Shown one piece after another: positions 45,243-56,446 of a stretch of 64,000 bases of DNA; position 1 is the first letter of the stretch, and every line of letters begins with the position of its first letter. This DNA comes from Solen grandis (taxonomy: Eukaryota; Mollusca; Bivalvia; Adapedonta; Solenidae): assembly GCA_021229015.1 (NCBI GenBank), contig CM037787.1, positions 40,480,629 through 40,544,628 of the forward strand. The letters run 5' to 3'. The notes under the pieces were generated by a model. It did no database searches. It was given only the letters and a program-made list of their open reading frames with translations, and was not told the DNA's origin. The position numbers and the translations under genes are program-made.

Positions 45243-45884
45243 AAACAAGTCTAGAGTGAATTCTGTTATTTTTTTTTATGTGGTATTTGGAAAAAAGTGG
45301 ACCAGTCCATGCAGGAAAGGAAATGTCAGTGCCTGAACACGAATTATGCAAAATAATTATGATTTATTTAGTCAGTACTTTGATAGACACAGTTTCGAGA
45401 GCATTAGATTTGCTTCGTATCTGGTGCAGGAAATTGAAAACACCATATTCATTGCATATTAATACACCAATTAATGTTCTTTCTCATGGAGATGGGGTCA
45501 GGGGATTTAGACTAACTGCAAAATGTTTGTCATTTCTGCCATTGTGTTCTCAAAAATACTTAAGTATGATTTTAGTATCATACTCAAATCCCTATTTAAA
45601 CCAATGGGCATAGTTAGAGTATAAGTATGAAAATCATACTTAAGTACCATTTTTATTTTTGAGCACACATGGTCTGAATTTCAGCACAAAAGTTCTGTTC
45701 AATGTCTCCAGGATTGCTGGTGTAAAAAATGTTTGGACCAAAGAAAGGGACAGGAAGAAATTATTTCACTTTACTCCTATGCACCCCCTCTCCCCCCAAC
45801 ACACACACACACTGGAACATTGATAAGAAAGTAATTGTACAGAAAGTAAATAATTCAAGAGTTCAAGTTCAGTTGATTTTATTT
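45243..45884. other. Probable 3' UTR and downstream DNA of the M6PR-like gene
   Basis: No further coding exon is seen. The 111-codon frame at 45278-45613 shows no recognisable domain. A CA run with C-rich sequence is at 45783-45810. Confidence 0.35.
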
Positions 45885-45887
45885 AAC

Positions 45888-46480
45888 TCTTTACCTCATG
45901 AATATTCATGTACATATATATATGACTTGTGTAGGGCTGAATGAGTCCAATTTTGTTACCCTGGTACCCATCATACTATTAACCGGCAGGTACTGGGTAC
46001 CTGTACAGATACAGTTATTTCATAAAAAAAAAGTTACCACCTGTAATAACTTATTGAAGTTGTTGATTTTAATAAGAGCCTAATCATACAAACTTTGTAA
46101 ACCAAAAGTATGTCTGTCTTGAACGCTCAAGAAGAGATTTTCTTGACAGAGTGTAGACTTATGTTTAAGGATATGATTACAAATTGTCTACTGATGTGTA
46201 TATATAATAAAAAAAGGACTAGAAAAGTCTGACATTGGGTAATGGGTAATAATTTTGTACCAGGACACCAGCAATTTTCTACCCAACCCACAGGTACCCA
46301 GGTATTGGTTTCAGCCCAAGATGTGTGGAATATTAATAAACTTTAAATGGTATATAAAACAATGGAATTTTCTTTGCTGTGTAGGTTGTGTAGAATCTAT
46401 ATCACAATTTTGTATGAGCAAACAGAGGGGACTGTAATCAGACTGAGTCAAAATGAGTTTATATGGTGTAATCGGTTTAC
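45888..46480 (+). mobile_element. TTAA-B element split by another inverted-repeat insert
   Basis: The 5' part (TTAACTCTTTACCTCATG, then AATATTCATGTACATATA) ends at about 45928. The 3' part resumes at about 46328 with ATTAATAAACTTTAAATGG, TTTTCTTTGCTGTGTAGG and AGCAAACAGAGGGGAC. Between them lies an unrelated segment with inverted ends. The right TTAA has decayed. Confidence 0.65.
45930..46325. mobile_element. Inserted element with GGGCTGAA inverted ends
   Basis: The left end has GGGCTGAATGAGTCC and CCTGGTACCCA. The right end, read in reverse, has GGGCTGAAACCAATACC and GGGTACCTG. About 395 bp separate the ends, and no coding frame is present. It interrupts the TTAA-B element around it. Confidence 0.5.
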
Positions 46481-46870
46481 ATGTAGCAATATCTTCCTTG
46501 TTATATTTAAGAAGTTAATATTTCCTGGAGTAAAAGTGAATAGAAAAAGAACAATTTTTGTATTGTGAAGATAAACATAATAATGTTTGGCTTAATATCA
46601 GTTAATAGGTTTAAGTCACTCGAGGAAATTTATGGGGGAAGAAAGAGATCTAATAACAGTACTAGTTGGTATATTTTACATGTATAGAATTGTATTGTTC
46701 ATTTAGTTTTAAATGTTTATTAGTGTAAAAAAAAAAATGTTTAACAAAATGATGCATTGGATGACGACTGTTGATAAGACGCGTATTTAAACATTTTCTT
46801 GATTTAAAGGTATAATCTCATGACATTTAACCACATGTCATTTTTGACTACCTAATGTATATGGACTGCT

Positions 46871-47112
46871 TTAACCCTTTCCCTCATAGATGACACCATG
46901 AAAAGACCTATGCGAACAGCATAAAACCAGATCAGCCTGCGAGTAACTCGCAGGCTGATCAGGTTTTATGCTGTTCGCTGCTCCTCAGTGGTCTGGAAAT
47001 GAGGATTTTGTAATTAAATTTGGTAAGGTTTAACTGCGGTTTTCTGCAGATCAGGCTTTATGTGGTACCTATTGAGTGCGTCAAAATGAGTCTATATGAC
47101 TGAAAGGGTTAA
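46871..47112 (+). mobile_element. TTAA-A palindromic element
   Basis: TTAA is present at both ends. The left terminus is TTAACCCTTTCCCTCATAG, the right is GACTGAAAGGGTTAA, and the central palindrome (GCGAGTAACTCGC) is intact. Confidence 0.9.
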
Positions 47113-50100
47113 AATGATATGTCATTTAAATCAATAGACATTCAATAGAAGGACAAGATTTTGCAAGATTTGCAGTATTTTTTGCTTATAATTCTCGGAG
47201 TCTGCTAAGATCTTATCGTTTTTTTCCTCAAACACTATGCAGCTGGAGAAAAACCATTTGGGCATTTATTTATTTGTTTTTCTTTTATCATTTTTATAAT
47301 TATTTTATAAATCTATCTGTGGTGCTTTTTGTAGCTTAAGTTTTTAAGTAAAGCCAAAATATTGTCAAAGATTCTTTTTTCTTTGCTGTAAGGTTTAAAA
47401 TCAAACTTATTTGTCTTCCAGACATTGGTAAGTTAGCATTTTCATCACAAAGATACATTAGGTAATGTAAATCTCTGTTTTTGATTGTTTTTTTATTTTA
47501 AAAGATCTGTATTTTTTAATTGTTTTTATTCTTTTAATGTAAGCGAAAGGTCCTCTTTTGTGGTATTTGTATTTAGTTTGAAAGCTGTCAAGATAAAATT
47601 AAGTGTGGAAGACACTGGTTGGAAATAAGCAATAGAATGTCATGTCATTTAGCCATAATTATAGATTTCTTTGGCAATTACCAGCTGAAGAGCTGTGTAT
47701 AATCATTCACATAGATTATTTACAAGCAGATATCTGCTGCTTTTGGCAAACACCTGTAAAAGGTTTAACCTACGACACCAGTCGCCTGTGGCTGATTATA
47801 TGACAAGGGACGTTTGATGTACAAATGCAAAAAAATGGCATTTCAAAATGATGAGGTTTTATATAATAAGGTGTGTCAGACTTAACTGACAAAATAGTTA
47901 AAGGCCCATTATATTTCATAATGAAACAATTATCATGAATAAGAAAATATAAAATAGGATTGACATTTTGTAGACAAACACAATTGGTACATAATGTGCA
48001 AATATCTGCTGTAGAATAACAGTTCAATACAAAGAAAGTGTTGATCAAATTACGCAATTTAGTATTTTGGATGGATGTCGAAATCTCGTACTCTCATTGT
48101 TTACATTTTGCATTGGCGAATATTCCCGAAGACGGCATGTAATCGGAAATAATATGAATTTGAATCTCCAAATCACAATATTTGTTTATTTACTACGTCA
48201 TCAGTTAATGCACTCATGGTTTGTTAACGGAGACATAGGGAATGTCTGGAAAATGTCAGAAAATTGTGACGAAGATAAACGGAATATGCAAACCAGATAT
48301 TTTTGTAAACAACTGAATGATCTTAAGTTAAAAAGACTTTCTCAGTCTTGTATTGTAGTAATGATGTTGTCAAAGAGTATGTTCAGATCACATTTCTAAA
48401 CAACTCCGTAGCACACAATTTGATTTTCTGTCCGAAGAATATATGTTGCTTTTGGAAGAAAAATGGGCCTTTAAAATCAATCCACCATTATAACTCATGA
48501 ATACAACACATAAAAAGTATAAATAGATATCAAGTTCTGGTTTCCAACTCCAGTCATTGGACGGTGATGAACAATCTTTTTCAGCCTAACGTTGTGAAAA
48601 TTAATATAAGTGCAGTAAATGAAACCAGCCTCAAAGTATGATTGATGTGCATCTTTTACATCTTCTGATTGACTGATTTAAAGGTGAATGCTTTGAATGT
48701 ATATGGACAATTATTTTAGTTAGTCAAGCATTTCTTGTACATGTTTGTATAAATGCTAGTCTCTTTAATGTACAAAAGTGATAAATATGTTAATGGTAAG
48801 AATACCTTGTAAAATCAGTGTTTATTATTTTTACACAGTTTCCATGTTAAATATTGTTTGGATTATTTTCTTGGTTTATTTTTTCTAGTCATTTGGTACT
48901 TTATTGTTGTTGGTACTGTATTGACCATTGGGACCTGTATGGGAAAAAACATCTACCAAAAAAAACCCACATGGCATGTTGATACTTTACATGGAATTAT
49001 AGGGTTTGTATGATAACATTACCAGGTATGGTCTGTTATGTTCATGATAAAGAAATAATTTATTATTTTCTGTATGGATGTTGGTGAACTTTGATAAATA
49101 ACAGATCAAGTTTAAAGTTTGCTTCCCTTGGCACAATCATGCATTTTGATTGAATTACAGCACTTGCACTTAAAAATGTCTGCTAGGAAATTTATTTTTC
49201 AAATGGGGCATTTGTGTCATATGGACACATCTTGTTTTTAAATATAAATGGACTAGTCAAATGTCATATTTTAATTCCACTTTAGTGATTTTAAGTGAAA
49301 CATTTTTGTCTCATTAAAATCTTAATTTGCTTTAAAGTTGTTCAGTAATAAACACATGCATGTTCCAACCTGTGTCTATATTAGGGTTCTCACTAACTCA
49401 CTGTTATATCATCATTTGAAGTCCTGGACTCAAGTGCTTTGTAAAAAGAACTCAATATTTTCTGAGCATATCCTATACAAATATAGGGGGGGGGGGGACA
49501 ACATTTTTTCCAAGTATCTTTTAAAAGGACCCCAGTGATAACCCTGTTTATGTCAAATACTGATCCAGCATTGTTATCATCTTAATTTATTTATCTTAAG
49601 TGGTCACCAAAATGTTTGTTGAAAGAGAGACTAACATAATGTATTGAGCTAATATTTCTGTTGCTTTACTTCCTGATTATGTGTAAAGAAAGATCATATT
49701 TGCAGTGTATCTACTCAAGATTTTTTTATTCTTTGCTAAAGTTAATCATGATGTATAGAGGTCAGGTTTTAACATCATTATAGGGTCAAGGTTAATTTGT
49801 TATGTCAAAAGTTGAACCAGTTTTGGTATTGTCACTTGGATTTTTTATGTTGGATCTTCCACCAGAGGTATTGTACTATATGTGACATGGTGATGCTGCA
49901 TTGTCCATCTCATGTAAACTCTGACAGACTGTTGTAAGATGATTATTCAAGCACAAACAAATCATCCCTCTATCAACTGAATCCAAGAGGGATGTGAAAT
50001 TTTTAATAAATTTTGTATTATTTGCTTTTCTGTACATACTGTTACTTTTACTATTTAATTTTACAAGTTTTATTTTTTATTTTTCATTTTCCTGCCCCTT

Positions 50101-51774
50101 CAAAAGGTGGTTTATTGCTTGTTTGGTCACTTGATAGACTTGACATAGTCCAGATGATGACTTGGTGACCCTTTGATCCCACATCTGTGCATATGTTGCT
50201 CATGTCTCAATTTCAAAGCCTCAAGGTTGCATATAAAACAGTTAAAACCAGTATTGGAATCAAAACTTTACAAAAGTTATTTGATCTAATTGACTCCTTA
50301 GTCTCGAGCTTTGCACAGTTGTTGTTTACTGCTAGGAGACCTCTCCTGTACATTTAGATCAAGAGGCAGATTGTTAGAAAATGCCACATGTGAGGCATGC
50401 ATGTTTAAAATACTGTGTTATTTTTTAATTTTATTTCATATTTAAACTTGTCTATATTCCATTAATTATTTCATATTCTGTACCGTACATTTATTTCAGC
50501 TTTATTTAGTTGTGTCATCTGAATACATAAACATGTACAAGTGTTAAAAAAATTTGATCATAATCATCCACCTATATTTTGTCATTATGTTGTGATCCCC
50601 ATCTCTAGCTCAATAGTGTCATCGATTGAGCATGAAAATCAAGTGCAAATTTGATCTTAGACATTCTCTCCAGTGTTTTATTTTTTTTTATTTTTTTTTA
50701 CAATAATATATGAAGGAAGATGACCCATTTCACATTTTGTATAGAAAAAGAAAAGAAACAAACAAAAACAAGATTGACATAACATTTTACATTCTGTGAA
50801 TTTAGGTATACAAAGATATTTCTTTTCTTGTAAAAAGTGTAGTAAAATGGGCTTCTGGTTCACTGTTATTGGTCATTCAATAAGGATATCAAGATTTCAG
50901 GTTTAGTCCCCATGGGTAGTGATTATCCAGACCTTCCCTGGTGTAAAGTACTGGTCCAACCCAGGACTTAATCAGAGGCATTACTGTAAGGTTAAACATA
51001 TTACCCAAAAGGGATCATTGTATGGATCTGTTATCATTTTTTTTTTATCTAAATTTAAATAATAATCTGGTCCTGACGACATAATTTGATCTCACTTTTA
51101 TAGATTTGTGTGTATTGTTCCATACCCTGCATGCCATCTACATTTACAAATATTTATTGGAGTTTCATGCTTCTGCATGCCAAACTAATTCATCTCAATA
51201 TTTGGGATATATATTTGACTTTTATATTTATCCAAAAGACTTCTTATTTATGTTTTCTTTATGCTCAGATCAGGTTTTTTTGTTTGCTATTTGAGCGGGG
51301 GTTATGTTACATTGTCTCAAGACCACTTTGGTGTTTTTTGAAAATGGTAATTTTCAAACTGACATTAATCTATCTAATGTATTTATACTTTCAAAGACTT
51401 ATTTGTTAAATATATTGAATTTGTTGTACGTTGCACATGAAATAAAGTTTTTAATTTAATTTTGCTGTTGTTTTTTTCTGTTATGCTTTGATATTGGGTC
51501 ATAACCTGCCAAGTTAAATACATGTAGTTTAAATACTTAAAAGATCAGCATTTAGAATTGTAAAATTTTAGAAATATTTCCCTGCCATCTCTTTCTGAAT
51601 ATCCTTCCATCTTTTTGTTCAGAAATATTGATTCTGTTAATTCATTATAACTTTGGTATGTTGTGAATACCCTGTGTCCATTGTCAACAGCCTTCACCTC
51701 ATGCAATTTCATATGTAAATTTATACTTGGTGAAATGTAATTTACTGGACTTTTAAATGGTACTTGACTATTTG
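47113..51774. other. Intergenic, unidentified frames only
   Basis: Two head-to-head frames, 47770-48057 on the minus strand (95 codons) and 48067-48399 on the plus strand (110 codons), have no family I recognise and biased AT-rich codons. A splice-acceptor-like tract at about 48875-48890 precedes a 39-codon hydrophobic frame (48891-49011) that I cannot place. A G run is at 49485-49497. A TTTTTTTTATT repeat is at 50680-50700. No supportable gene is present. Confidence 0.35.
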
Positions 51775-52012
51775 AGTTTACTGTCGCTTCAACAGTATTC
51801 CAGTCATATAGTGATGTCCAGCTAATTACAGGTGGAGGAAGACCCTGAATGCACGGAGGCATCCGGGTAGAACCACCGACCTACCGCAAGCCAGCTGGAA
51901 GGCTTCCTCACATGAAAATCCAAATGACCCTTCCGGGATTCAAACCCACACAATGAGGGGCTGAGTGAGTGTTAAAAGTCAGCAACTTTACCCTCTCGGC
52001 CACGGAGGCCCC
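51775..52012 (-). repeat. tRNA-derived SINE, copy 2
   Basis: This is a close relative of the element at 2184-2418 in the same orientation. On the minus strand it begins with GGCCTCCGTGGCCGAGAG, then GTTTGAATCCCGG. Shared body words are AATTACAGGTGGAGG and GGCATCCGGGTAGAACC on the plus strand. Confidence 0.8.
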
Positions 52013-52504
52013 TTATTTAAAAGCTATATTGTTGTATGAGCAAACGGGGGACCCCAATCAGACATCTCCTAGAAGGATGTGAGATATTGGCCCTAAAACC
52101 ATTGAGCAGAAATTGTTGAAGAACAAAAAGTGGTTGCAGAGATGTTGTTTAAAGCAAGTTCAAAACGGTGGATACAGGGTGAAAACAAGCTCTTCTTGAT
52201 TGAAATTTTGCTCAAGTAATCATATCTTAACTGAAAAGCTCCCCACCCCTCTCATCAGTGTCATCTGGTGATGGAATATGTTCATCTAGGATCATTTGGA
52301 ACAGTTTTGAACTGGAACTGTCACTAGGGGTGATCTTAAACAAGGTCATTAATACAACAGCATCATATCTTGTGTATGTTGGGACGGGAGGTGAAGTTAC
52401 GAGCACAATTTTGTTTATACATGTAGCTCCCAACTCAGTAAGCAAGGGCATACTGGTAATGAGGATACCAGAACTGTGGTACCTGCACATACATGTACCA
52501 GTAT

Positions 52505-52690
52505 TCAGGTCCAGGTGGCAGAGTAGGTAAAGCGTCCACCCTGTAGCCAGGATGTCAATGGTTTGATCCCCAACCATAAATATCTCACTGGTATATTTTA
52601 TCTCCCTCGCTTGACACAGAACTTTTAGGCAGTTCTAGGACTGGTTATGCGAAGTGTTGAAATACTGTGACTGACTGTTATATCTTGAAA
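52505..52690 (+). repeat. tRNA-derived SINE
   Basis: The A-box-like word is GGTGGCAGAGTAGGTAAAG and the B-box-like word is AATGGTTTGATCCCC. The body contains GACACAGAAC and GAAGTGTTGAAATACTG. It is a diverged subfamily. Confidence 0.6.
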
Positions 52691-53087
52691 AATATTTAGC
52701 GTTTTTATGTAATACACAGTTGTAAGAATGGAATTTATAAAAAGGAGAGACAAAAAAACATTTGTTAAGCTTGTTTATTTCAAATAATCCCTAAAAATGG
52801 TTAAAAAATCTAGAGAAAAGGAAAGACAGAATCTAGTGTACACACATGCCCTCCTGGCGTATTGCGGTAGTATTGATTTGTTATACAGTGAATATAACAT
52901 GCTCCATTTAACACGAGAGCCAATATAACATGGTTCAAGAACAGACCCTATATCTTTCTTATGGTTGGTTTAAGTAGTATTTATACAGATCTGAAAATGG
53001 TGTCCAATAAAGTGAGGCACCAAGGCTTGATGCAAAGTATAGCGTTATAATGGAGCTGCACTGTGACAGTAAAGTATCACTCTTTAG

Positions 53088-53329
53088 TTAACCCTTTCCC
53101 TCATAGAGGACACCATGAAAAGACCTATGTGAACAACATAAAACCAGATCAGCCTGCGAGTAACTCGCAGGCTGATCAGGTTTTATGCTGTTCGCTGCTC
53201 CTCAGTGGTCTGTAAATGAGGATTTTGTAATTAAATTTGGTATGGTTTAACTGTGGTTTTCTGCAGATCAGGCTTTATGTGGTACCTATTGAGTGCGTCA
53301 AAATGAGTCTATATGAGGGAAAGGGTTAA
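53088..53329 (+). mobile_element. TTAA-A palindromic element
   Basis: TTAA is at both ends, with termini TTAACCCTTTCCCTCATAG and GAGGGAAAGGGTTAA. One arm of the palindrome carries substitutions (GTGAACAACA instead of GCGAACAGCA). Confidence 0.9.
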
Positions 53330-53510
53330 CTCTAAACAATCATTAGGTTTACAGTACAGATTCATTATAACCGCACAAGGGGTCCAAACCTAGATTTTGT
53401 TTGGTCTGACTTTTTTTTTTTATAAACATGTGGCAAATCAATGACATAAAAATGGCAAAGCATAGACTTTGGATCTATTTTATAATCACGATATATTCAC
53501 ATTCACAATC

Positions 53511-53729
53511 AAACCCTTTGACTCATGAATATTCATGTACAAATATATGACTCTTAGTGAATTTTTAATTTACTGAACCTTGTAGGATTTATGACGCAAA
53601 GATTTTTCTTTGCCATGCAAACTGTAGAATATGAGCTACAGCATTGTATGAACAAACAGAGGAGACTGTGATCTGGTTTTTGTCACTGCATCAAAATGAG
53701 TATACATTGTATATATGACAAAGGGTTAA
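53511..53729 (+). mobile_element. TTAA-B element abutting a TTAA-A element
   Basis: It begins AAACCCTTTGACTCATG and AATATTCATG, and ends ATGACAAAGGGTTAA. Its right-hand TTAA (53726-53729) is at the same time the left-hand TTAA of the next element. The left TTAA is mutated to TCAA. Confidence 0.8.
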
Positions 53730-53967
53730 CCCTTTCCCTCATAGAGGACACCATGAAAAGACCTATGCGAACAGCATAAAACCAGATCAGCCTGCGAGTA
53801 ACTCGCAGGCTGATCAGGTTTTATGCTGTTCGCTGCTCCTCAGTGGTCTGGAAATGAGGATTTTGTAATTAAATTTGGTAAGGTTTAACTGTGGTTTTCT
53901 GCAGATCAGGCTTTATGCAGTACCTACTGAGTGCGTCAAAATGAGTCTGTATGAGGGAAAGGGTTAA
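53726..53967 (+). mobile_element. TTAA-A palindromic element
   Basis: This copy has TTAA at both ends and a central palindrome with 33-nt arms, one mismatch and a one-base centre (about 53765-53832; arms begin GCGAACAGCATAAAACC). It is inserted exactly at the end of the TTAA-B element. Confidence 0.92.
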
Positions 53968-54434
53968 TGAAGCATACAGTGGACAATAGAGAAATCTACA
54001 TGTATATAATCACAAAATCAAATTATAGATTACAATTTCATGGTTAGAACTGCATTATAATGGTATTTATATTTAAGTAGACCTGCATTGTAAAGACATG
54101 ACAAAATGAATAGATAAAAGGTCGCAATAATATACTGACATATCTTCTTTAATTGTAATGATGGTTTAGTATTCTGCCATCCCTTCATGAGCATCAAAAA
54201 TTAAGGATTCATTAAAAATTGAGTCAACAGTTCGTATGGTAACATAAAACATATAATTTTTAAAACATGTAACCAATGTAAATACAAAATCTGTAAATCC
54301 TGTAAGCCCAACACTCTACCCGAATCATTATGTAGCTTCATGTCCTGATAACATCTTGTATAGGACTCAGTTATGATATGTCTATTTTTTAAATACTTTG
54401 ATATATATGTATTTGGTTTCCATTCAATTCAGTA
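53968..54434. other. Intergenic, no gene seen
   Basis: AT-rich sequence with many stops in all frames and no repeat identified. Confidence 0.4.
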
Positions 54435-54676
54435 TTAACCCTTTCCCTCATATAGACTCATTTTGCCGCTCTCAATAGGTACCACATAAAGCCTGATCTG
54501 CAGAAAACAACAGTTAAACCTTACCAAATTTAATTACAAAATCCTCATTTCCAGACCACTGAGGAGCAGCGAACAGCATAAAACCTGATCAGCCTGCGAG
54601 TTACTCGCAGGCTGATCTGGTTTTATGCTGTTCGCATAGGTCTTTTCATGGTGTCCTCTATGAGGGAAAGGGTTAA
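54435..54676 (-). mobile_element. TTAA-A palindromic element
   Basis: Reverse orientation. TTAA is at both ends, the left terminus reads TTAACCCTTTCCCTCATATA, the right reads ATGAGGGAAAGGGTTAA, and the palindrome is intact. Confidence 0.9.
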
Positions 54677-55634
54677 GATACATATTGGACTTCTATTACC
54701 AGTATATTGAGTTGTCTAGATACTAAATCATATTAGATTTCCATTACCAGTATAATTCAATGTGGAAATTCAACATTCAGATGCCAGATTATATAAGACT
54801 TCAATTGGACCTTGTTATAAATATGTGGCATTTTAGATAATGAAATCATTAACATAATGAAGATACGATAAGTCTTTTATTGAACCATGTTATGTTGACA
54901 TTTGCATTTCAAAGAAGCCGCAACTGTCTGTAGTGTAATAGAAGTACCCTCACACATATCAAAATATCATAAACCAATGTTGCATACCATGGAAAAGAAA
55001 TGTTTCTTTCCAAGTAAAGATAAAATAAAAACACAAGAGAAAATTATGTAATAATATCAAACAACATCCCGATTATACAATTCTTATCCAAGTACAAAAG
55101 TACATGTGACTTCATATTATATGTAGACAAATCTGGCCCCCATGTTCTCGGAAACTTAAATGTGACCATTAGATTCTATTGGGACTTGAGTACTGTAAAC
55201 TCATTTATTTTCATTGGCATTAAATTTTGTGGATTCTGTAAAATAAGGTGATTTTTATTAAAAAATATATTTTCTGGATTTATGTTCTAGAAAAATTGAT
55301 GTCTATTAAATGAAGTTTTGGTGGTATACCGGTATTCATGGATAAAGTCCTCCACGAAAATGGATTTTTCCATCGTATGCTATTTGAATCTGAGTCTGAG
55401 ATTGTACTCAAGTATTTTTCAAGATATGAGGACCAGATATATACCCCAATTATAAGAAAAAAATGTAAAAATATGCCTTCAAAAAAGGAGCAAATAAGAA
55501 AAAGGTAAACATACCAGATTGTCAAAAAACAAACAAATGCAGTAGCAATCAGCACTCTAACCTTTTTCACTAAATTTTGTACTGACAAATGTTTGTACAT
55601 GTGTATGTACATATTTCACAGTGTCATCATTTTC

Positions 55635-55668
<34 letters not shown>
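55635..55668 (+). repeat. GT dinucleotide microsatellite
   Basis: A continuous GTGTGT run of about 17 units. The two overlapping short frames through it (repeated CVCVCV) are a product of the run. Confidence 0.95.
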
Positions 55669-55767
55669 AATTAACATTAATAGACACTTTGTTGGACAAC
55701 TATCCAACAACAAGTATGCTAAGAGAAATTGGGCCTCGAAAAAATTACAGACAAACCTGTCAAAACC

Positions 55768-55982
55768 CTTTACCATATGAATCTAATGAATATTAATTAC
55801 TGAACTTAAAATAGTACATGAAAAAAAAGAATGTTTCTTTGATGTGTAGAATCTGAGCTACAATAATGTATGAGCAAACAGAAGAGATCTTTATTAGACA
55901 GCTCCTGGAAGGATCTGTCTGATCTGGGTCTGCTCTGTTTACCAAGCTGTAAAAAACGTGTCTATATGAAGTAAAGGGTTAA
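55768..55982 (+). mobile_element. TTAA-B miniature element
   Basis: It begins AACCCTTTACCATATGAATC and has interior GATGTGTAGAATCTGAGC and GACAGCTCCTGGAAGG. It ends GAAGTAAAGGGTTAA. Confidence 0.75.
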
Positions 55983-56346
55983 GCAGCCTGTCAATAAAAA
56001 GGGTCCACTTAAAACAGGGTGTTTTTTAAAGGAGACAGAATATATGTGAAATGTTGTTTTTTTCTGCAGTAAGCAAAGCTGGCTGCTTTACACAGTCTGA
56101 CTGCTTAGTACAGGTTTCACTGTATATAGTTGCACTCAGTGTAGAAATACCTAACCAGTATAACCCGACTGTTTGTTAGAAGCAAACCTTTTGTATAGCT
56201 AAGTCAGATGTATATGAAATAAATGGTTAACAATATACAGATATAAAGTTAATTGACTTGTCATATACATTTACCACTTTGTTAATTCAAACTACTTTGA
56301 CTAACACTACATTTACATCCAATCTTCAAAATTTACCAGGTTAATA

Positions 56347-56446
56347 NNNNNNNNNNNNNNNNNNNNNNNNNNNNNNNNNNNNNNNNNNNNNNNNNNNNNN
56401 NNNNNNNNNNNNNNNNNNNNNNNNNNNNNNNNNNNNNNNNNNNNNN
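56347..56446. other. Assembly gap of 100 N
   Basis: Exactly 100 unknown bases, so another scaffold join of unknown real size. No gene is seen to be cut by it. Confidence 0.95.

Noticed and set aside
47770..48399. Head-to-head frames of 95 and 110 codons
   Set aside because: Cysteine-rich wording looked LINE-like at first, but spacing does not form a zinc motif and no conserved block could be placed.
48891..49011. Hydrophobic 39-codon frame after an acceptor-like tract (IWYFIVVGTVLTIGTCMG)
   Set aside because: Considered as an alternative end for the M6PR-like gene, but the sequence does not match that family and no donor fits.
52227..52577. 116-codon minus frame ending DEHIPSPDDTDERGGELFS
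   Set aside because: Its start lies in a SINE, and the opposite strand is also open; the tail looks protein-like, but no family could be named and no splice acceptor separates it from the SINE.
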